DNA of 64,000 nucleotides from JABMOV01 sp964654545 (GCA_964654545.1 CAZZIU010000004.1:62001-126000), one strand, 5' to 3'; positions 18,211-27,264 are shown, numbered from the stretch's first letter. Translations and numbers: made by a program. Notes: a model not told the origin generated them from the sequence alone.

Positions 18211-19373
18211 AGAGCGATAGAACTGTAATAATATTTTCTCAACCAATATGGCAGAATAATGTCAATATTTGGTCCATAACGATCATATTCTCCATTTCTT
18301 CTTGCTTTGCCTTTTTCTTTTTGCCATGCAAAAAAGCTGTTGTGGCCTCCAGATTCAATATGTTTGTCAAATTCCTGATTTGCTTTGGTATGTCTGCCTG
18401 ACGTGACGCCCAGTTCGGTGGCCATTTCCGTGAACACGAAAAATGGATTATCTTGATTTTTTGTAAATTTAGACAGGCGTTTCATCCATTTTTTTGCACC
18501 ATCTTTTTCCTCTAAGTTATACAAAGTATATGCGATCATATAACGTAAATTAAATGCATACATGTTTCGAGTCAATCCATAATAAAACGTATGAAGTCTG
18601 ATAAATTTGAAAAACAATTTCATTTTGAGCTTATACTCTTTTGGATTACGTTGACCATTTACTGAAGCATGGAGCAATAGTAATGCATAGCGAAGCTGAG
18701 TGTTTGGTTTATGTGCATTTGTTTTTCCGATATATCCAGTATGATCTTTTAGGCTCCAATTTTCACTTTTTAGGCGATTTGTCAGATCATTGACTATGTT
18801 AATGATATTAATTCTAATTTCATGGAGTTTTTCTTTTTGTGAAGCTGTAATTTGTTGCGCCCCATCATTGATGACTTTCCATGCAACTGTGAGCCCATAC
18901 ACAATTCCTGTTAATTGATCTCTAGTAGTTTTGGTATAGTAAAAATGAGTTTCTGATTGATAGATTGATCCTTCCAATCTTCTACGAGTCCATGTATTAC
19001 CTTCATCTAGGTTGTCTTCATCATATCCGATCTTTCGATATGAATCTTTTAAGGGAAATGCCAACCGAACAAGAACTCCAGGAATAGGGGTAATATGTGT
19101 TAGTAAATGTATTCCCATAAGTGTGTCATATAACTTATTCAGATCATCAGATTGTCGAGTAATTGCATAACGATACGATGCGGCCGCGAGATACATTCCT
19201 GTAAATAGTGCATTGTCAGCACCCGTATCATATCCATAATAATGATTTGGTTTTTCAGATCGATCTGGTGCCCATTTTGCATTATGCATCCAACGGCAAT
19301 ATGTAATTCCATCGACCTGATGATCTTCCCAATATTGTTCATCCATGACCTTGATCAAATCAGCATTACTCAT
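18207..19373 (-). CDS. Alpha/alpha-toroid-like protein (six-hairpin glycosidase or epimerase style)
   Basis: 388 residues and the only convincing minus-strand gene of the window. Start supported by AAAGGAG 8 bases upstream. The segment YDTGADNALFTGMYLAAASYRY and the following helices with TLMGIHLLTHITPIPGVLVR resemble repeated helical hairpins of (alpha/alpha)6 barrels, as in several glycan-acting enzymes and uronyl C5-epimerases. No signal peptide, so it would act in the cytoplasm or in the virion. It stands tail-to-tail with a coiled-coil gene and back-to-back with the beta-helix gene at 19440. The fold is a moderate inference; the reaction is unknown. Reverse orientation hints at late acquisition. 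Confidence 0.55.
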   Translation of the reverse strand: MSNADLIKVMDEQYWEDHQVDGITYCRWMHNAKWAPDRSEKPNHYYGYDTGADNALFTGMYLAAASYRYAITRQSDDLNKLYDTLMGIHLLTHITPIPGVLVRLAFPLKDSYRKIGYDEDNLDEGNTWTRRRLEGSIYQSETHFYYTKTTRDQLTGIVYGLTVAWKVINDGAQQITASQKEKLHEIRINIINIVNDLTNRLKSENWSLKDHTGYIGKTNAHKPNTQLRYALLLLHASVNGQRNPKEYKLKMKLFFKFIRLHTFYYGLTRNMYAFNLRYMIAYTLYNLEEKDGAKKWMKRLSKFTKNQDNPFFVFTEMATELGVTSGRHTKANQEFDKHIESGGHNSFFAWQKEKGKARRNGEYDRYGPNIDIILPYWLRKYYYSSIAL

Positions 19374-19396
19374 AATTGGTCTCCTTTATTTGTATG

Positions 19397-19404
19397 TATA
19401 AATA
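19397..19404 (+). promoter_or_regulatory. T4-type late promoter
   Basis: Perfect TATAAATA in the divergent gap, 35 bases before the ATG at 19440. Confidence 0.8.
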
Positions 19405-19439
19405 ATATGAATAGTCTAAATAATAAAGGGTTAAAAACT

Positions 19440-21917
19440 ATGAACTATTATCATGTATTTCGCCACCAATTACTATTTTTGTTTGTGTTGTTATTCGGTA
19501 TTTCGATTTCTGGTATTGCTAATTCGGCAAACCCTTTGGCAAATTTAATCGCAACACATGGACCGTCAAATAAAGCTCCATTATTTGTGTATTTTGATGC
19601 CACTGGTAGCACTGATGCCGATAACACTCATCCATTTCATGAATTGACATATTGTTTTGATGTAGACACTTCAGCAGATCCAACCGCTACATATTCATTA
19701 GCTAATGCTGATTCAGATTTTTTGGACTATCAAAAAGACACATTTTGTGGAGGACCACAATTTGCATATGTATACGAATCTGCCGGAACGTACACTGCCA
19801 GTGTTACTGCGATAGATTCGGATGGAAATCAAAATGTAACAACAGTTTCAATTACAGTTAGTGATTATAATAGTAATGAGACTTTATGTGTAGCGGGATC
19901 AGTTTTTACGGATTGTCCAGTTGGAGCAACACAAAAAACGTATGGCAGTGCGGGTTATACTTCAGTGAACGAATCTATCGAAAGTGCTTTAAGCGGATCA
20001 TCTTGTAACGGAGGAGCCACACAATGCAAAAAAGTGTTATTCCGGGCCGGAGAGTTATTTTCCTTTACGGGTAGTACCAATATTAGCGTCGATGGTGTTT
20101 ATATTGGTGGATTTGGTACACATACATTTTTTAATGGTACAACTACAAATCAATTTATTGCAACCAATAATTCCACAACTGCATGTGGTAACGCGAAGCC
20201 GCAATTATTTAATATTAGCAGTGATGATGTACGCATCGCTAATATGCAGTTTACTGACACTTGTATAGGAAGTGCTAATTCTAATAAACAAGCTGCCCTT
20301 TTAACTATTCAATCAAACACGAGCGGAGATTCAGATTTTATTTTAGTTCAAAAGGTTAAAGCGCACAATATGAATCAGATATTGTCGAATGGATCTAATT
20401 CTCAGGGCACTTACAGCGATTTTGTTTTGCCTAGAAATATTGGTTTTTTTGAGAATGAATTTACAGAATGTGCTAATGATCCTTCAGGATCGGCTGCGAA
20501 TTGTTTTTATATAGGTGGACTAAGATTAGCATTTGTCGGAAACTTACTTAGTGATTCGATTGGAGGCGAGCATGTATTAAGAATGTGGCATGTCGGAGAA
20601 GATGCTGGACCGGATAATGGAGGAGCATTTATTTTTGCGAATAAATTTGAACTACAATCACCGCAAAAATCGCTTTTAACGATTAGAGCTGGTGGTTTAT
20701 TTTGCGCTCAAGCTAAGAATTGGGGCGGTGATTTTTGGAGCGAAGAGGCCCAAGTATCGAATAACTATTTTATCGCAAATGGATCGCCTCCCGTTGAATT
20801 TGGTGGGCAAAATGGATGTTGTACAGGAGGAGGAAATATTCGATGCGGTGCAGGCAACACCGGTCTTGATCAAAATAAATATCGAAATAATATAGCTGAA
20901 GGAAATTATGTAAGACACAGAACAGATCCAAATCCGGATCAACCGAGTGGACAAGGATTTGTAAATCTGATAAATTTGGATGGACAAAGCCCTCTTGCGA
21001 CTTACCCTAGTTCGTTTACCGGAACTGGGTGCTCGACTTCGGGTCCAACTTGTAATACATCAAATTATACTCCAGGCTGTTGTGCCGAGGGCTTAGCTAT
21101 TCCAGTGGATCAGAGATTTCAATTTGATTCATTTTCTGGCAGAAATAATATAGGAAGCTGGTTAGGTTTGCCCGATTCATGGACATCTGGACCTTCCGCG
21201 GGTCTTTTTGGTGGAAGCGCTCTAGAGCAAAATGGATGGCCAACACAAGGAACCATTTGGCTTCAGAATAATACAGTTTTAGCGGGAAATCGTTCAACTG
21301 TTTCAGAAAATCAATCAGTAATTAGAACAAGGTGTATTCCTACGAATACCTTTGCAGAGAATAACGTAGCATATGGACCACAAGGAGCTGGTGTATATGG
21401 ACCCCAAGGACTACAATCTCCATGTCAGACAAATTCTAACAATTTTCAAAAAAATACCAGTTCGCTTAGTGGCGTATCTCAAATAACAACAGGATGCCCA
21501 TATGTAAGTTGCGCTAGTTCTAATGCCATCAACTTTAGATTATCGGCAGTTTCTCCGAATAATGCATTAGTCGATGCTGGTACTACTAGCATAAAAATTG
21601 ATATGGAACAACACATTCGACCACATAATACGCTTTGGGATGTTGGAGCGTTTGAGCAAAGTGCAAGCCCCTTTGATTTTGGAAGTGGACCAGCTGGACC
21701 GGTTTGTGGTAATGGTATAAGAGAAGGTTCAGAAGAATGTGATGTAGGCAATACTAATGGAACTGAAGGATGCGATCCGAACTGTAACATCGTTGAAAAT
21801 AGACTTGGTGTTGATACATATAGATGTGATACGACAGTTTCTCCAAATGTTTGTACACTCACACAATGTAGTGATCGTAGTCCCAGACCTAGTTGCGGTG
21901 TTGGCTGCCGAGATTAA
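19440..21917 (+). CDS. Exported PKD / right-handed beta-helix / Cys-rich repeat protein
   Basis: 825 residues. I set the start at 19440, which gives a signal peptide (LLFLFVLLFGISISGIANS) and has AAAGGG 8 bases before it; the longer frame to 19242 runs through the opposite gene. In order: a PKD-type beta-sandwich (FDATGSTDADN, then YESAGTYTASVTAIDSDG), a long Asn/Ser/Gly-rich beta-helix region (such as SVDGVYIGGFG, DDVRIANMQF, LRLAFVGNLLSDS), and a C-terminal CGNGIREGSEECDVGN repeat of the Myxococcus Cys-rich / DUF4215 kind. Such architectures bind or cleave polysaccharide in secreted bacterial proteins. No catalytic triad could be assigned. It might be a depolymerase or adhesin exported from the host. 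Confidence 0.7.
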   Translation: MNYYHVFRHQLLFLFVLLFGISISGIANSANPLANLIATHGPSNKAPLFVYFDATGSTDADNTHPFHELTYCFDVDTSADPTATYSLANADSDFLDYQKDTFCGGPQFAYVYESAGTYTASVTAIDSDGNQNVTTVSITVSDYNSNETLCVAGSVFTDCPVGATQKTYGSAGYTSVNESIESALSGSSCNGGATQCKKVLFRAGELFSFTGSTNISVDGVYIGGFGTHTFFNGTTTNQFIATNNSTTACGNAKPQLFNISSDDVRIANMQFTDTCIGSANSNKQAALLTIQSNTSGDSDFILVQKVKAHNMNQILSNGSNSQGTYSDFVLPRNIGFFENEFTECANDPSGSAANCFYIGGLRLAFVGNLLSDSIGGEHVLRMWHVGEDAGPDNGGAFIFANKFELQSPQKSLLTIRAGGLFCAQAKNWGGDFWSEEAQVSNNYFIANGSPPVEFGGQNGCCTGGGNIRCGAGNTGLDQNKYRNNIAEGNYVRHRTDPNPDQPSGQGFVNLINLDGQSPLATYPSSFTGTGCSTSGPTCNTSNYTPGCCAEGLAIPVDQRFQFDSFSGRNNIGSWLGLPDSWTSGPSAGLFGGSALEQNGWPTQGTIWLQNNTVLAGNRSTVSENQSVIRTRCIPTNTFAENNVAYGPQGAGVYGPQGLQSPCQTNSNNFQKNTSSLSGVSQITTGCPYVSCASSNAINFRLSAVSPNNALVDAGTTSIKIDMEQHIRPHNTLWDVGAFEQSASPFDFGSGPAGPVCGNGIREGSEECDVGNTNGTEGCDPNCNIVENRLGVDTYRCDTTVSPNVCTLTQCSDRSPRPSCGVGCRD

Positions 21918-21923
21918 TAAATA
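21916..21923 (+). promoter_or_regulatory. Late-promoter-like site (one mismatch)
   Basis: AATAAATA, 31 bases before the ATG at 21955, the same spacing as the perfect sites. Confidence 0.5.
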
Positions 21924-21954
21924 TATAGATTCTCTTCAATAATAAGGATTTTTT

Positions 21955-23256
21955 ATGTCAAAATTTACTCGTTATATGCTTGAAGTTGCGCCACCCGGAG
22001 AAAAAGCCGAGCGATTTATCAAAAAGAACAAAAAGGCTTTTACTGCGCGATATGGTGATAAAGGTAAAAACGTGCTTTATGCCACTGCATGGAAAATGTT
22101 TGGCAAAAAAGAATCTGTCAATGAAGCTCACTCTGCTGGCTACAAGATGCCAAAGCGATCAAATGAGACTGAAGGCAATTTTGAAGTGAAGTGGGCTACC
22201 AATAAGAAGGGCCCGATTCAAGTAGCAAAGGGATTCAAGACCCACACCGATGCAAAAGATTGGTTAGCTGCACAGCAAAAAGATGATAAGCGAATCAAAG
22301 GAATTGTTGTCAATAAAGATTTCAAGATTGATCGTAAGAGAAAGACCAGAAAAGAAGAGGTCGAGCAGGTTGATGAGATTTCTAGGAAAAAACTAACTCG
22401 GTATGTTAAGGGTGCTTCTGACGACTTGGAAAGAAAGGCTCATAATTTAGGAAAAGCCAGAGGTCGTGGTGGAGACTATCCAGATCCGCGCGGAGGGGAT
22501 CATGAACTAGCCAGACAGTCGGGAATGGATCGTCTGAAGCGAAAGGTCAAAAACCGCAAGGCTGGAATCAACCGAGCAGTTGGCAAGTTAGCTAAAGAGG
22601 AACGCAAACCATACCCACCTCCTGGATGGAAATTCAAGAAAAGCCATCACAGTACAGTAGCACATGATGCGACTAAGAGCTATATTGAGAAGTCTGGTTA
22701 TGCAGATGACATCAAAAGAGATAAACCAAAAAATGTAATCGCATATGTGGCAAGAAGAAAACGAGAGGAAAGAGAAAAAAAGACAAATGAGGGATATGGT
22801 GGGCTATCTCAGGCTGAGTACGAAAAGGCAAAAGCCAAGCCACAGAAAATGATTAAAAAGTCGCCACCAGTAACTCCAATGTCAACCAGTCGAGTAATTG
22901 CTCGGGCTCTCAAGCGATCCAAAAAGCCAAGTCAAAGACTAACATCAGGATTTAGTGAAGATAATAAAGAATATGCCATTGGGCGAATTGACTTCAATAA
23001 CCCCAAAGCGGGGGCTGTGCCCATAAAGAAAAAAAAGACGCCTGTCAAGGTTAAGAAAAAGTCGGATAAAGAAAATGTCGAAGAAGAAGGTATGATTGGT
23101 CGCACCAAGCCATCTCGCGAGCTTAATGTTTCTCGTGACGAAAAGCCATATCTCGCTGGCAAGAGTTCACTCAAAGCCCAGAAGCGTGCTGCACATAAGG
23201 CAGAGCGCGCAAAGGCAAAGAAGAAGCTGAAGCAGCCAGTGAGTGAAGATAAGTAA
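21955..23256 (+). CDS. Lysine-rich virion protein with capsid-targeting-like N-terminus
   Basis: 433 residues, extremely basic. The N-terminus MSKFTRYMLE|VAPPGEK resembles the T4 internal-protein targeting peptide, ending in a Glu that the prohead protease could cut. Next comes a small folded motif (FIKKNKKAFTARYG then VLYATAWKMFGKK). Further Glu sites (SVNE|AHS, EEVEQVDE|IS) separate basic linkers. The composition suits DNA binding inside the head. The stop overlaps the next start by one base (TAATG), so the two are coupled. The virion role is inferred from family style and charge. Confidence 0.62.
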   Translation: MSKFTRYMLEVAPPGEKAERFIKKNKKAFTARYGDKGKNVLYATAWKMFGKKESVNEAHSAGYKMPKRSNETEGNFEVKWATNKKGPIQVAKGFKTHTDAKDWLAAQQKDDKRIKGIVVNKDFKIDRKRKTRKEEVEQVDEISRKKLTRYVKGASDDLERKAHNLGKARGRGGDYPDPRGGDHELARQSGMDRLKRKVKNRKAGINRAVGKLAKEERKPYPPPGWKFKKSHHSTVAHDATKSYIEKSGYADDIKRDKPKNVIAYVARRKREEREKKTNEGYGGLSQAEYEKAKAKPQKMIKKSPPVTPMSTSRVIARALKRSKKPSQRLTSGFSEDNKEYAIGRIDFNNPKAGAVPIKKKKTPVKVKKKSDKENVEEEGMIGRTKPSRELNVSRDEKPYLAGKSSLKAQKRAAHKAERAKAKKKLKQPVSEDK

Positions 23257-24488
23257 TGAAGTCGTTGAACGAGGTAGGAAATCGCCCCTATAAATTTAAA
23301 AAGACTGCATCCACTAAAAGAAGATGGAATGCGGTCTTCACTACTGACGGGGGTGCGAATTATATATTCGATGCTGAGTTGCATGGTCTGGCCAATTGGC
23401 GCGTGTCATTTCAACTCATGAAAGCCCATCCGCGTGGGGGTACCCTAGCCGATTTCGGCATCACTGGAACAGAAAGAACAAATGCCGTTCGAGTGCTAGG
23501 AACAGTCAAGGAAATTTTTGAAAAATTCGTCAAAGAAGTCAATCCTGACACTGTTATTTTTGTTGCCGAAAAGTTAGAAGGATCAGGAAGAGGGTCAAGA
23601 TCTAAACTATATAATCGGTTTGCAAAAACCTTTGCCCGAGATTATGGATATGAATTAGATAAAGATGAGAGTGGATCGGAAACAGAATTTGCGTTCTATA
23701 AAATTAACGAAGTCTATAGAAAATCAGGTTTAGGTAAATGGTTTCATAGTCAATCTGCTGGTGGTTCGCCTGGGTGGGATCGATACGATGGTAGCGGAAA
23801 GAAAGCAGGCAAGTGTGGAGACTCAAAACCAGGCGAGCCATACGCTGCATGTCTATCAAAGCAAAAAGCATCATCACTTGGTAAAAAAGGTGTTGCGTCG
23901 TTTGTGCGTAGAAAACGAGCAGCACAGAACAAAGCGGGTAAAGGCGATAAAGATATTTCAGGCAAAGGTAATAAGCCAATTAATGTTAGTTATAGACCAA
24001 AGAAAGAGAGAAACGAAATGCTATCATTTTTAGACTATTCTCTTGCAATGATTGTAGAGAAGAATAAGCCCACAAATCCTAAGTTATGGTCTTCTGTTCT
24101 GTCTCAGGCACGATCTAAGTTTGACGTATTTCCCTCTGCATATGCCAGTGCATGGGCAGCGAAGAAGTATAAGTCAAAGGGTGGCGGCTGGCGAGTTGCA
24201 AAAGAGGAGTTTGAGCAGGTTGACGAGAAGTCTGCTGCATGGTCCCGTAAAGAGGGTAAGAATCCAGAAGGTGGATTGAATGCCAAGGGTCGTGCGTCAT
24301 ACGAAAGAGAGAATCCTGGTAGCGATCTAAAGCCACCAGTATCAGCATCACAAGCAAAGAAAAGTCCAAAGTCTGCGGCTCGACGTAAATCATTCTGTGC
24401 CCGAATGGGTGGAATGAAAGGACCAATGAAAGACGAAAAGGGTCGACCAACAAGAAAAGCACTCGCACTTAGAAAGTGGGATTGTTAG
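23256..24488 (+). CDS. Multidomain basic virion protein (DUF5872/DUF6321-like segments)
   Basis: 410 residues. N-terminal MKSLNE|VGNRP is a short targeting-like peptide. Residues 10-150 form a domain ending SETEFAFYKINE|V, which looks like another protease site. Then come RKSGLGKWFHSQSAGG and KCGDSKPGEPYAACL (DUF5872-like), DVFPSAYASAWAAKKYK, EEFEQVDE|KS, and a C-terminal NPEGGLNAKGRASYE plus SFCARMGGMKGPM block (DUF6321-like). These blocks recur in marine T4-like phages in different orders. A degraded copy of the first domain's last codons lies at 26275. Probably a processed internal head protein; the functions of the blocks are unknown. Confidence 0.62.
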   Translation: MKSLNEVGNRPYKFKKTASTKRRWNAVFTTDGGANYIFDAELHGLANWRVSFQLMKAHPRGGTLADFGITGTERTNAVRVLGTVKEIFEKFVKEVNPDTVIFVAEKLEGSGRGSRSKLYNRFAKTFARDYGYELDKDESGSETEFAFYKINEVYRKSGLGKWFHSQSAGGSPGWDRYDGSGKKAGKCGDSKPGEPYAACLSKQKASSLGKKGVASFVRRKRAAQNKAGKGDKDISGKGNKPINVSYRPKKERNEMLSFLDYSLAMIVEKNKPTNPKLWSSVLSQARSKFDVFPSAYASAWAAKKYKSKGGGWRVAKEEFEQVDEKSAAWSRKEGKNPEGGLNAKGRASYERENPGSDLKPPVSASQAKKSPKSAARRKSFCARMGGMKGPMKDEKGRPTRKALALRKWDC

Positions 24489-24569
24489 TTATAAGGTAAA
24501 AGGAGATAAAAATGACTATCAGCATCAGAATCAGAGTATGATCTATAATTAATAAAGAAGGATTATTAA

Positions 24570-24911
24570 ATGAAGAGTTTTACCCAACACATCACAGAAT
24601 TAAACCCCGGCGAAAAAGAATTCTCACGAGCCCGAAGTCGTGAAACCTCTTCTCGTCATAAAACCCCCGAGACACGCGAAAAGGCATTCGTTGGATTATT
24701 CCGAAGAGTCACCGGAAAATCTCCGACACCCTCTCAGATTCGCAACTCTGGTGCAAAAGAGGGTGGGGCAAAGTACGACGAAACAAATCGAGAATTGCGG
24801 AGAAAGTTGATTCTCACCAAGAAGATCAACAAGGGATACGAGAACGTGCGAAAAGGAAAGAAGAATCCTAATCCATATCCTTATGCAAAGTTAGCAGATG
24901 GAGGGACATAG
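24570..24911 (+). CDS. Small basic protein with capsid-targeting-like N-terminus
   Basis: 113 residues. MKSFTQHITE|LNPGEKEF has the length, hydrophobic spacing and terminal I-x-E of T4 internal-protein leader peptides. The rest is basic and Ser/Thr-rich with an RRVTGKSPTPSQIRNSGAKEGG segment. Ribosome site GAAGGA lies 9 bases upstream. It sits two bases before the next gene, which also has such a leader. Probably packaged in the head; otherwise unknown. Confidence 0.6.
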   Translation: MKSFTQHITELNPGEKEFSRARSRETSSRHKTPETREKAFVGLFRRVTGKSPTPSQIRNSGAKEGGAKYDETNRELRRKLILTKKINKGYENVRKGKKNPNPYPYAKLADGGT

Positions 24912-24913
24912 CA

Positions 24914-25966
24914 ATGCCGTCTTTTCGTGAATTTCGTCGATATTTGAGTGAACAGGATATTGCTTGGCTGGCTAGTGCGAGTGAGCATATATTCAGCGGC
25001 CAACCACAAATAGCACTCACTTCGAGGCAGTCTGCTTCCATTCTAGGGGGCAAACTGCCTCGAAAGCGTGTGTATCATGCTGCCGATTTGGAAAATCTCA
25101 AGTACATAAAAGCACTTCAAGGAAAGAAAAAGTCTCTTTCAGCTTTCACTGACACAACTGATGCCGATTTAATTTCTGCTGGTATATGGGGAGGCGGTGG
25201 TGCAGTATTTCAATTAGATGCTGATATATTAGTTTCTGGTCCAAGAGACATCATGTCACGACCAGATAAGTCAGGCAGACGATGGGTCGAACTTCAAATG
25301 CTTGGTAAATATACAGACGAAAATGATCGTATTGCCAGAGCCCATTTGGATGATATTGAGATTGATGGTAAAAAAGTTCTTTTGCGATTGTATAAGAGAT
25401 ACACAGGCAAGAACGCATCTGGTTCTAATATTCAGGATCAATGGATGTTTACTGATCCGAGAAGAATACAGAATCCAGACAAATACTATGCACAGCCCGC
25501 TGATCTAAAAATAACATTCAAGAAAAGAACATACGGTGAGGGTATGTCGAACAAAGACCGTAATATGATATTGGCACATATGGTAAAAGACTATCTCGAC
25601 ATGATGGCAGGTTTAGTCAAAAAGCATCGGGTTAAACTCAAAGAGATTTTCTTTCGATCAGCTCTGAGTAATGTTGACAGTAGACGATTGAACCCTAATG
25701 AATACTACAATGAGTTGGTCGTGAATAACATTCAAATTGAAAAATTGCTAATTGTGCAGGAATCTGCATATCTTTGGGCACAACATAAGCTCGATGACGA
25801 TTATGCCTTTTCGGGTGATGAAACTGATGTTGAAAGAGAGGAAATGATTAAAGAATATTTGAAAGATTTTCTTTCTCAGCACAATGTGAGTTATCAGTTG
25901 TTCAATAGTCCAGAAGCAGTGGTGTCTTATATCGGGAATCAATCGGATAATCTAAGGATTCAATGA
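24914..25966 (+). CDS. Predicted injected protein, possibly ADP-ribosyltransferase-like
   Basis: 350 residues. MPSFREFRRYLSE|QD is a targeting-like leader with an L-x-E cut site. The segment RVYHAADLENLKYIKALQGK, then KKSLSAFTD and later AVFQLDADILVSGP, recalls the order of an aromatic/His pocket, an S-x-S-like strand and a following strand in phage mono-ADP-ribosyltransferases such as T4 Alt, which is also packaged and injected. The catalytic Glu cannot be fixed with certainty. The stop overlaps the start of the IscA-like gene. The domain assignment is a weak inference; the leader is directly visible. Confidence 0.4.
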   Translation: MPSFREFRRYLSEQDIAWLASASEHIFSGQPQIALTSRQSASILGGKLPRKRVYHAADLENLKYIKALQGKKKSLSAFTDTTDADLISAGIWGGGGAVFQLDADILVSGPRDIMSRPDKSGRRWVELQMLGKYTDENDRIARAHLDDIEIDGKKVLLRLYKRYTGKNASGSNIQDQWMFTDPRRIQNPDKYYAQPADLKITFKKRTYGEGMSNKDRNMILAHMVKDYLDMMAGLVKKHRVKLKEIFFRSALSNVDSRRLNPNEYYNELVVNNIQIEKLLIVQESAYLWAQHKLDDDYAFSGDETDVEREEMIKEYLKDFLSQHNVSYQLFNSPEAVVSYIGNQSDNLRIQ

Positions 25967-26274
25967 TGAATTTTGATATTTCAGATAGCGCAATTGATAA
26001 AATTGCTGAACACACAGAAACGCCCGATCAAAAACTTAGAATCAAAGTTGTTGGTGGGGGTTGTTCTGGTTTGAGATATGAACTCATGTTAGACGAGAAT
26101 ATCAGAGATACCGATATGGTCATAAGGAATACCATCATCATTGACGAGAAAAGTGCCCTTTACTTAAACGGGTCTAGTTTGGAATATATGGATACAATCA
26201 TGGAGTCTGGATTTCAAATACTGAACCCAAACGCAAGAAGCACATGTGGATGTGGCGATTCATTTGCATATTGA
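25963..26274 (+). CDS. A-type iron-sulfur cluster carrier (IscA/HesB-like)
   Basis: 103 residues with the three conserved Cys: GGGCSG and the C-terminal CGCG (STCGCGDSFAY). The family carries and inserts Fe-S clusters. This is the usual length for IscA/ErpA. It overlaps the preceding gene's stop. The phage also encodes an Fe-S enzyme, APS reductase, at 4482. The remnant of a second IscA 3' end lies at about 27335-27376. Family call is sure; the client protein is unknown. Confidence 0.9.
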   Translation: MMNFDISDSAIDKIAEHTETPDQKLRIKVVGGGCSGLRYELMLDENIRDTDMVIRNTIIIDEKSALYLNGSSLEYMDTIMESGFQILNPNARSTCGCGDSFAY

Positions 26275-26334
26275 ATGGAAAAACATGAGGATGGATCAGA
26301 AACGGAATTTGCGTTCTACAAAGAAGATAGATAA
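26275..26334 (+). pseudogene. Remnant of a virion-domain gene (3' end only)
   Basis: 19 codons directly behind the IscA stop. The product, HEDGSETEFAFYKEDR in its main part, repeats SGSETEFAFYK of the 23256 gene with synonymous differences, then stops. There is no room for the rest of the domain. Best read as the leftover 3' end of a free-standing homolog lost by recombination. Confidence 0.6.
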
Positions 26335-26337
26335 ATA
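26330..26337 (+). promoter_or_regulatory. Late-promoter-like site (one mismatch)
   Basis: GATAAATA, 24 bases before the ATG at 26362. It overlaps the stop of the gene remnant. Confidence 0.45.
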
Positions 26338-26361
26338 GTAGTGAGGAAAAGAGGGTAAATT

Positions 26362-27264
26362 ATGTTTAAGATTATGTTTCTGGTATTGCTGTTGACACTA
26401 ACAACATCTTCAAAGGTTCAAGCAGACCCAGCCGATTGGCTGGCCACACAGACGCTCAATGTTTGTCAAGAGGGTCTGGATCTTGGTCCCGTTGGAAGAG
26501 GTTCCATGAATGATCCAATCAACCCATTCTGGGGAAGACCTTGGGCAGAGGGAACGATTGGTGCGGAAACGCATGGAATGATTGTTCCACCAGAAAACCT
26601 TGAGACACTCGCACGACTGGACAGAACGGTCGGACCATTCAATAGTTTTCCTAACATTGTTCCCGTTTCGAGTGGGTATTATTTCTATGCTGATCTTACA
26701 GGAAGCCGCATTCTTGCATTAGGAACCGGAGAACCTGATCCAATATATTCTGCCACATGCACCGAAACAGAAGCATGGAAGAATCCAGTTAATCACCTTG
26801 CCGATGGTGCAGCAGATGGAACACCTTTTCCATTCAGTCATATTGGATTTCGTACAACAGGCTATGGTGGGTATCCAGAAATCTATGTTATTCTTTTGGA
26901 CACCACAACAGGAACTCCACTTCCGGTTACTGAAATTGAATTAAATAATCTTTGTTGTAAGACTCATTCGCAACCGGCATGGGAAGACATCAAGATTACA
27001 CTGGAACTTTTGATTGCTCCGGGTCTTGAATCAGAAACCACAGGAACCTATATTGCCGGGGACACTTCTTCCATATTCAATGGAACAGGAACAACCATTG
27101 ATGACCTATGGGTAGAACAGGAAGGAATTGTGAGCGAAGAAACTGTTCCACTGTCATCATACTCTGTCCTTGAACGGGCTGATTTGAATATGGATGGTGC
27201 CGTTGGTGGTCCAGATTTTACGCTCTTTGCAATAAATTTCGGAAAGGCAGTAGTGGGGGAATAA
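26362..27264 (+). CDS. Exported protein with C-terminal dockerin-like calcium motif
   Basis: 300 residues. Signal peptide MFLVLLLTLTTSSKVQA (cut near residue 21), then a mature domain of about 240 residues with scattered Cys (TCTET, NLCCKTH), Gly and Thr, and a C-terminal ADLNMDGAVGGPDFTLF module. That tail is nearly the same as in the gene at 15836 (ADMNNDGYVGGPDFILF), although the bodies do not match. The body resembles extracellular beta-sandwich proteins, but no family was recognised. It is inserted between two gene remnants. Confidence 0.68.
   Translation: MFKIMFLVLLLTLTTSSKVQADPADWLATQTLNVCQEGLDLGPVGRGSMNDPINPFWGRPWAEGTIGAETHGMIVPPENLETLARLDRTVGPFNSFPNIVPVSSGYYFYADLTGSRILALGTGEPDPIYSATCTETEAWKNPVNHLADGAADGTPFPFSHIGFRTTGYGGYPEIYVILLDTTTGTPLPVTEIELNNLCCKTHSQPAWEDIKITLELLIAPGLESETTGTYIAGDTSSIFNGTGTTIDDLWVEQEGIVSEETVPLSSYSVLERADLNMDGAVGGPDFTLFAINFGKAVVGE

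Noticed and set aside
19242..19439. Upstream extension of the PKD/beta-helix protein
   Set aside because: It runs antisense to the minus-strand gene; the ATG at 19440 gives a clean signal peptide and follows a late promoter.
24512..24541. Nine-codon frame behind a strong AAGGAG
   Set aside because: Too short to support as a gene; the ribosome site may be a leftover of recombination or belong to a leader.
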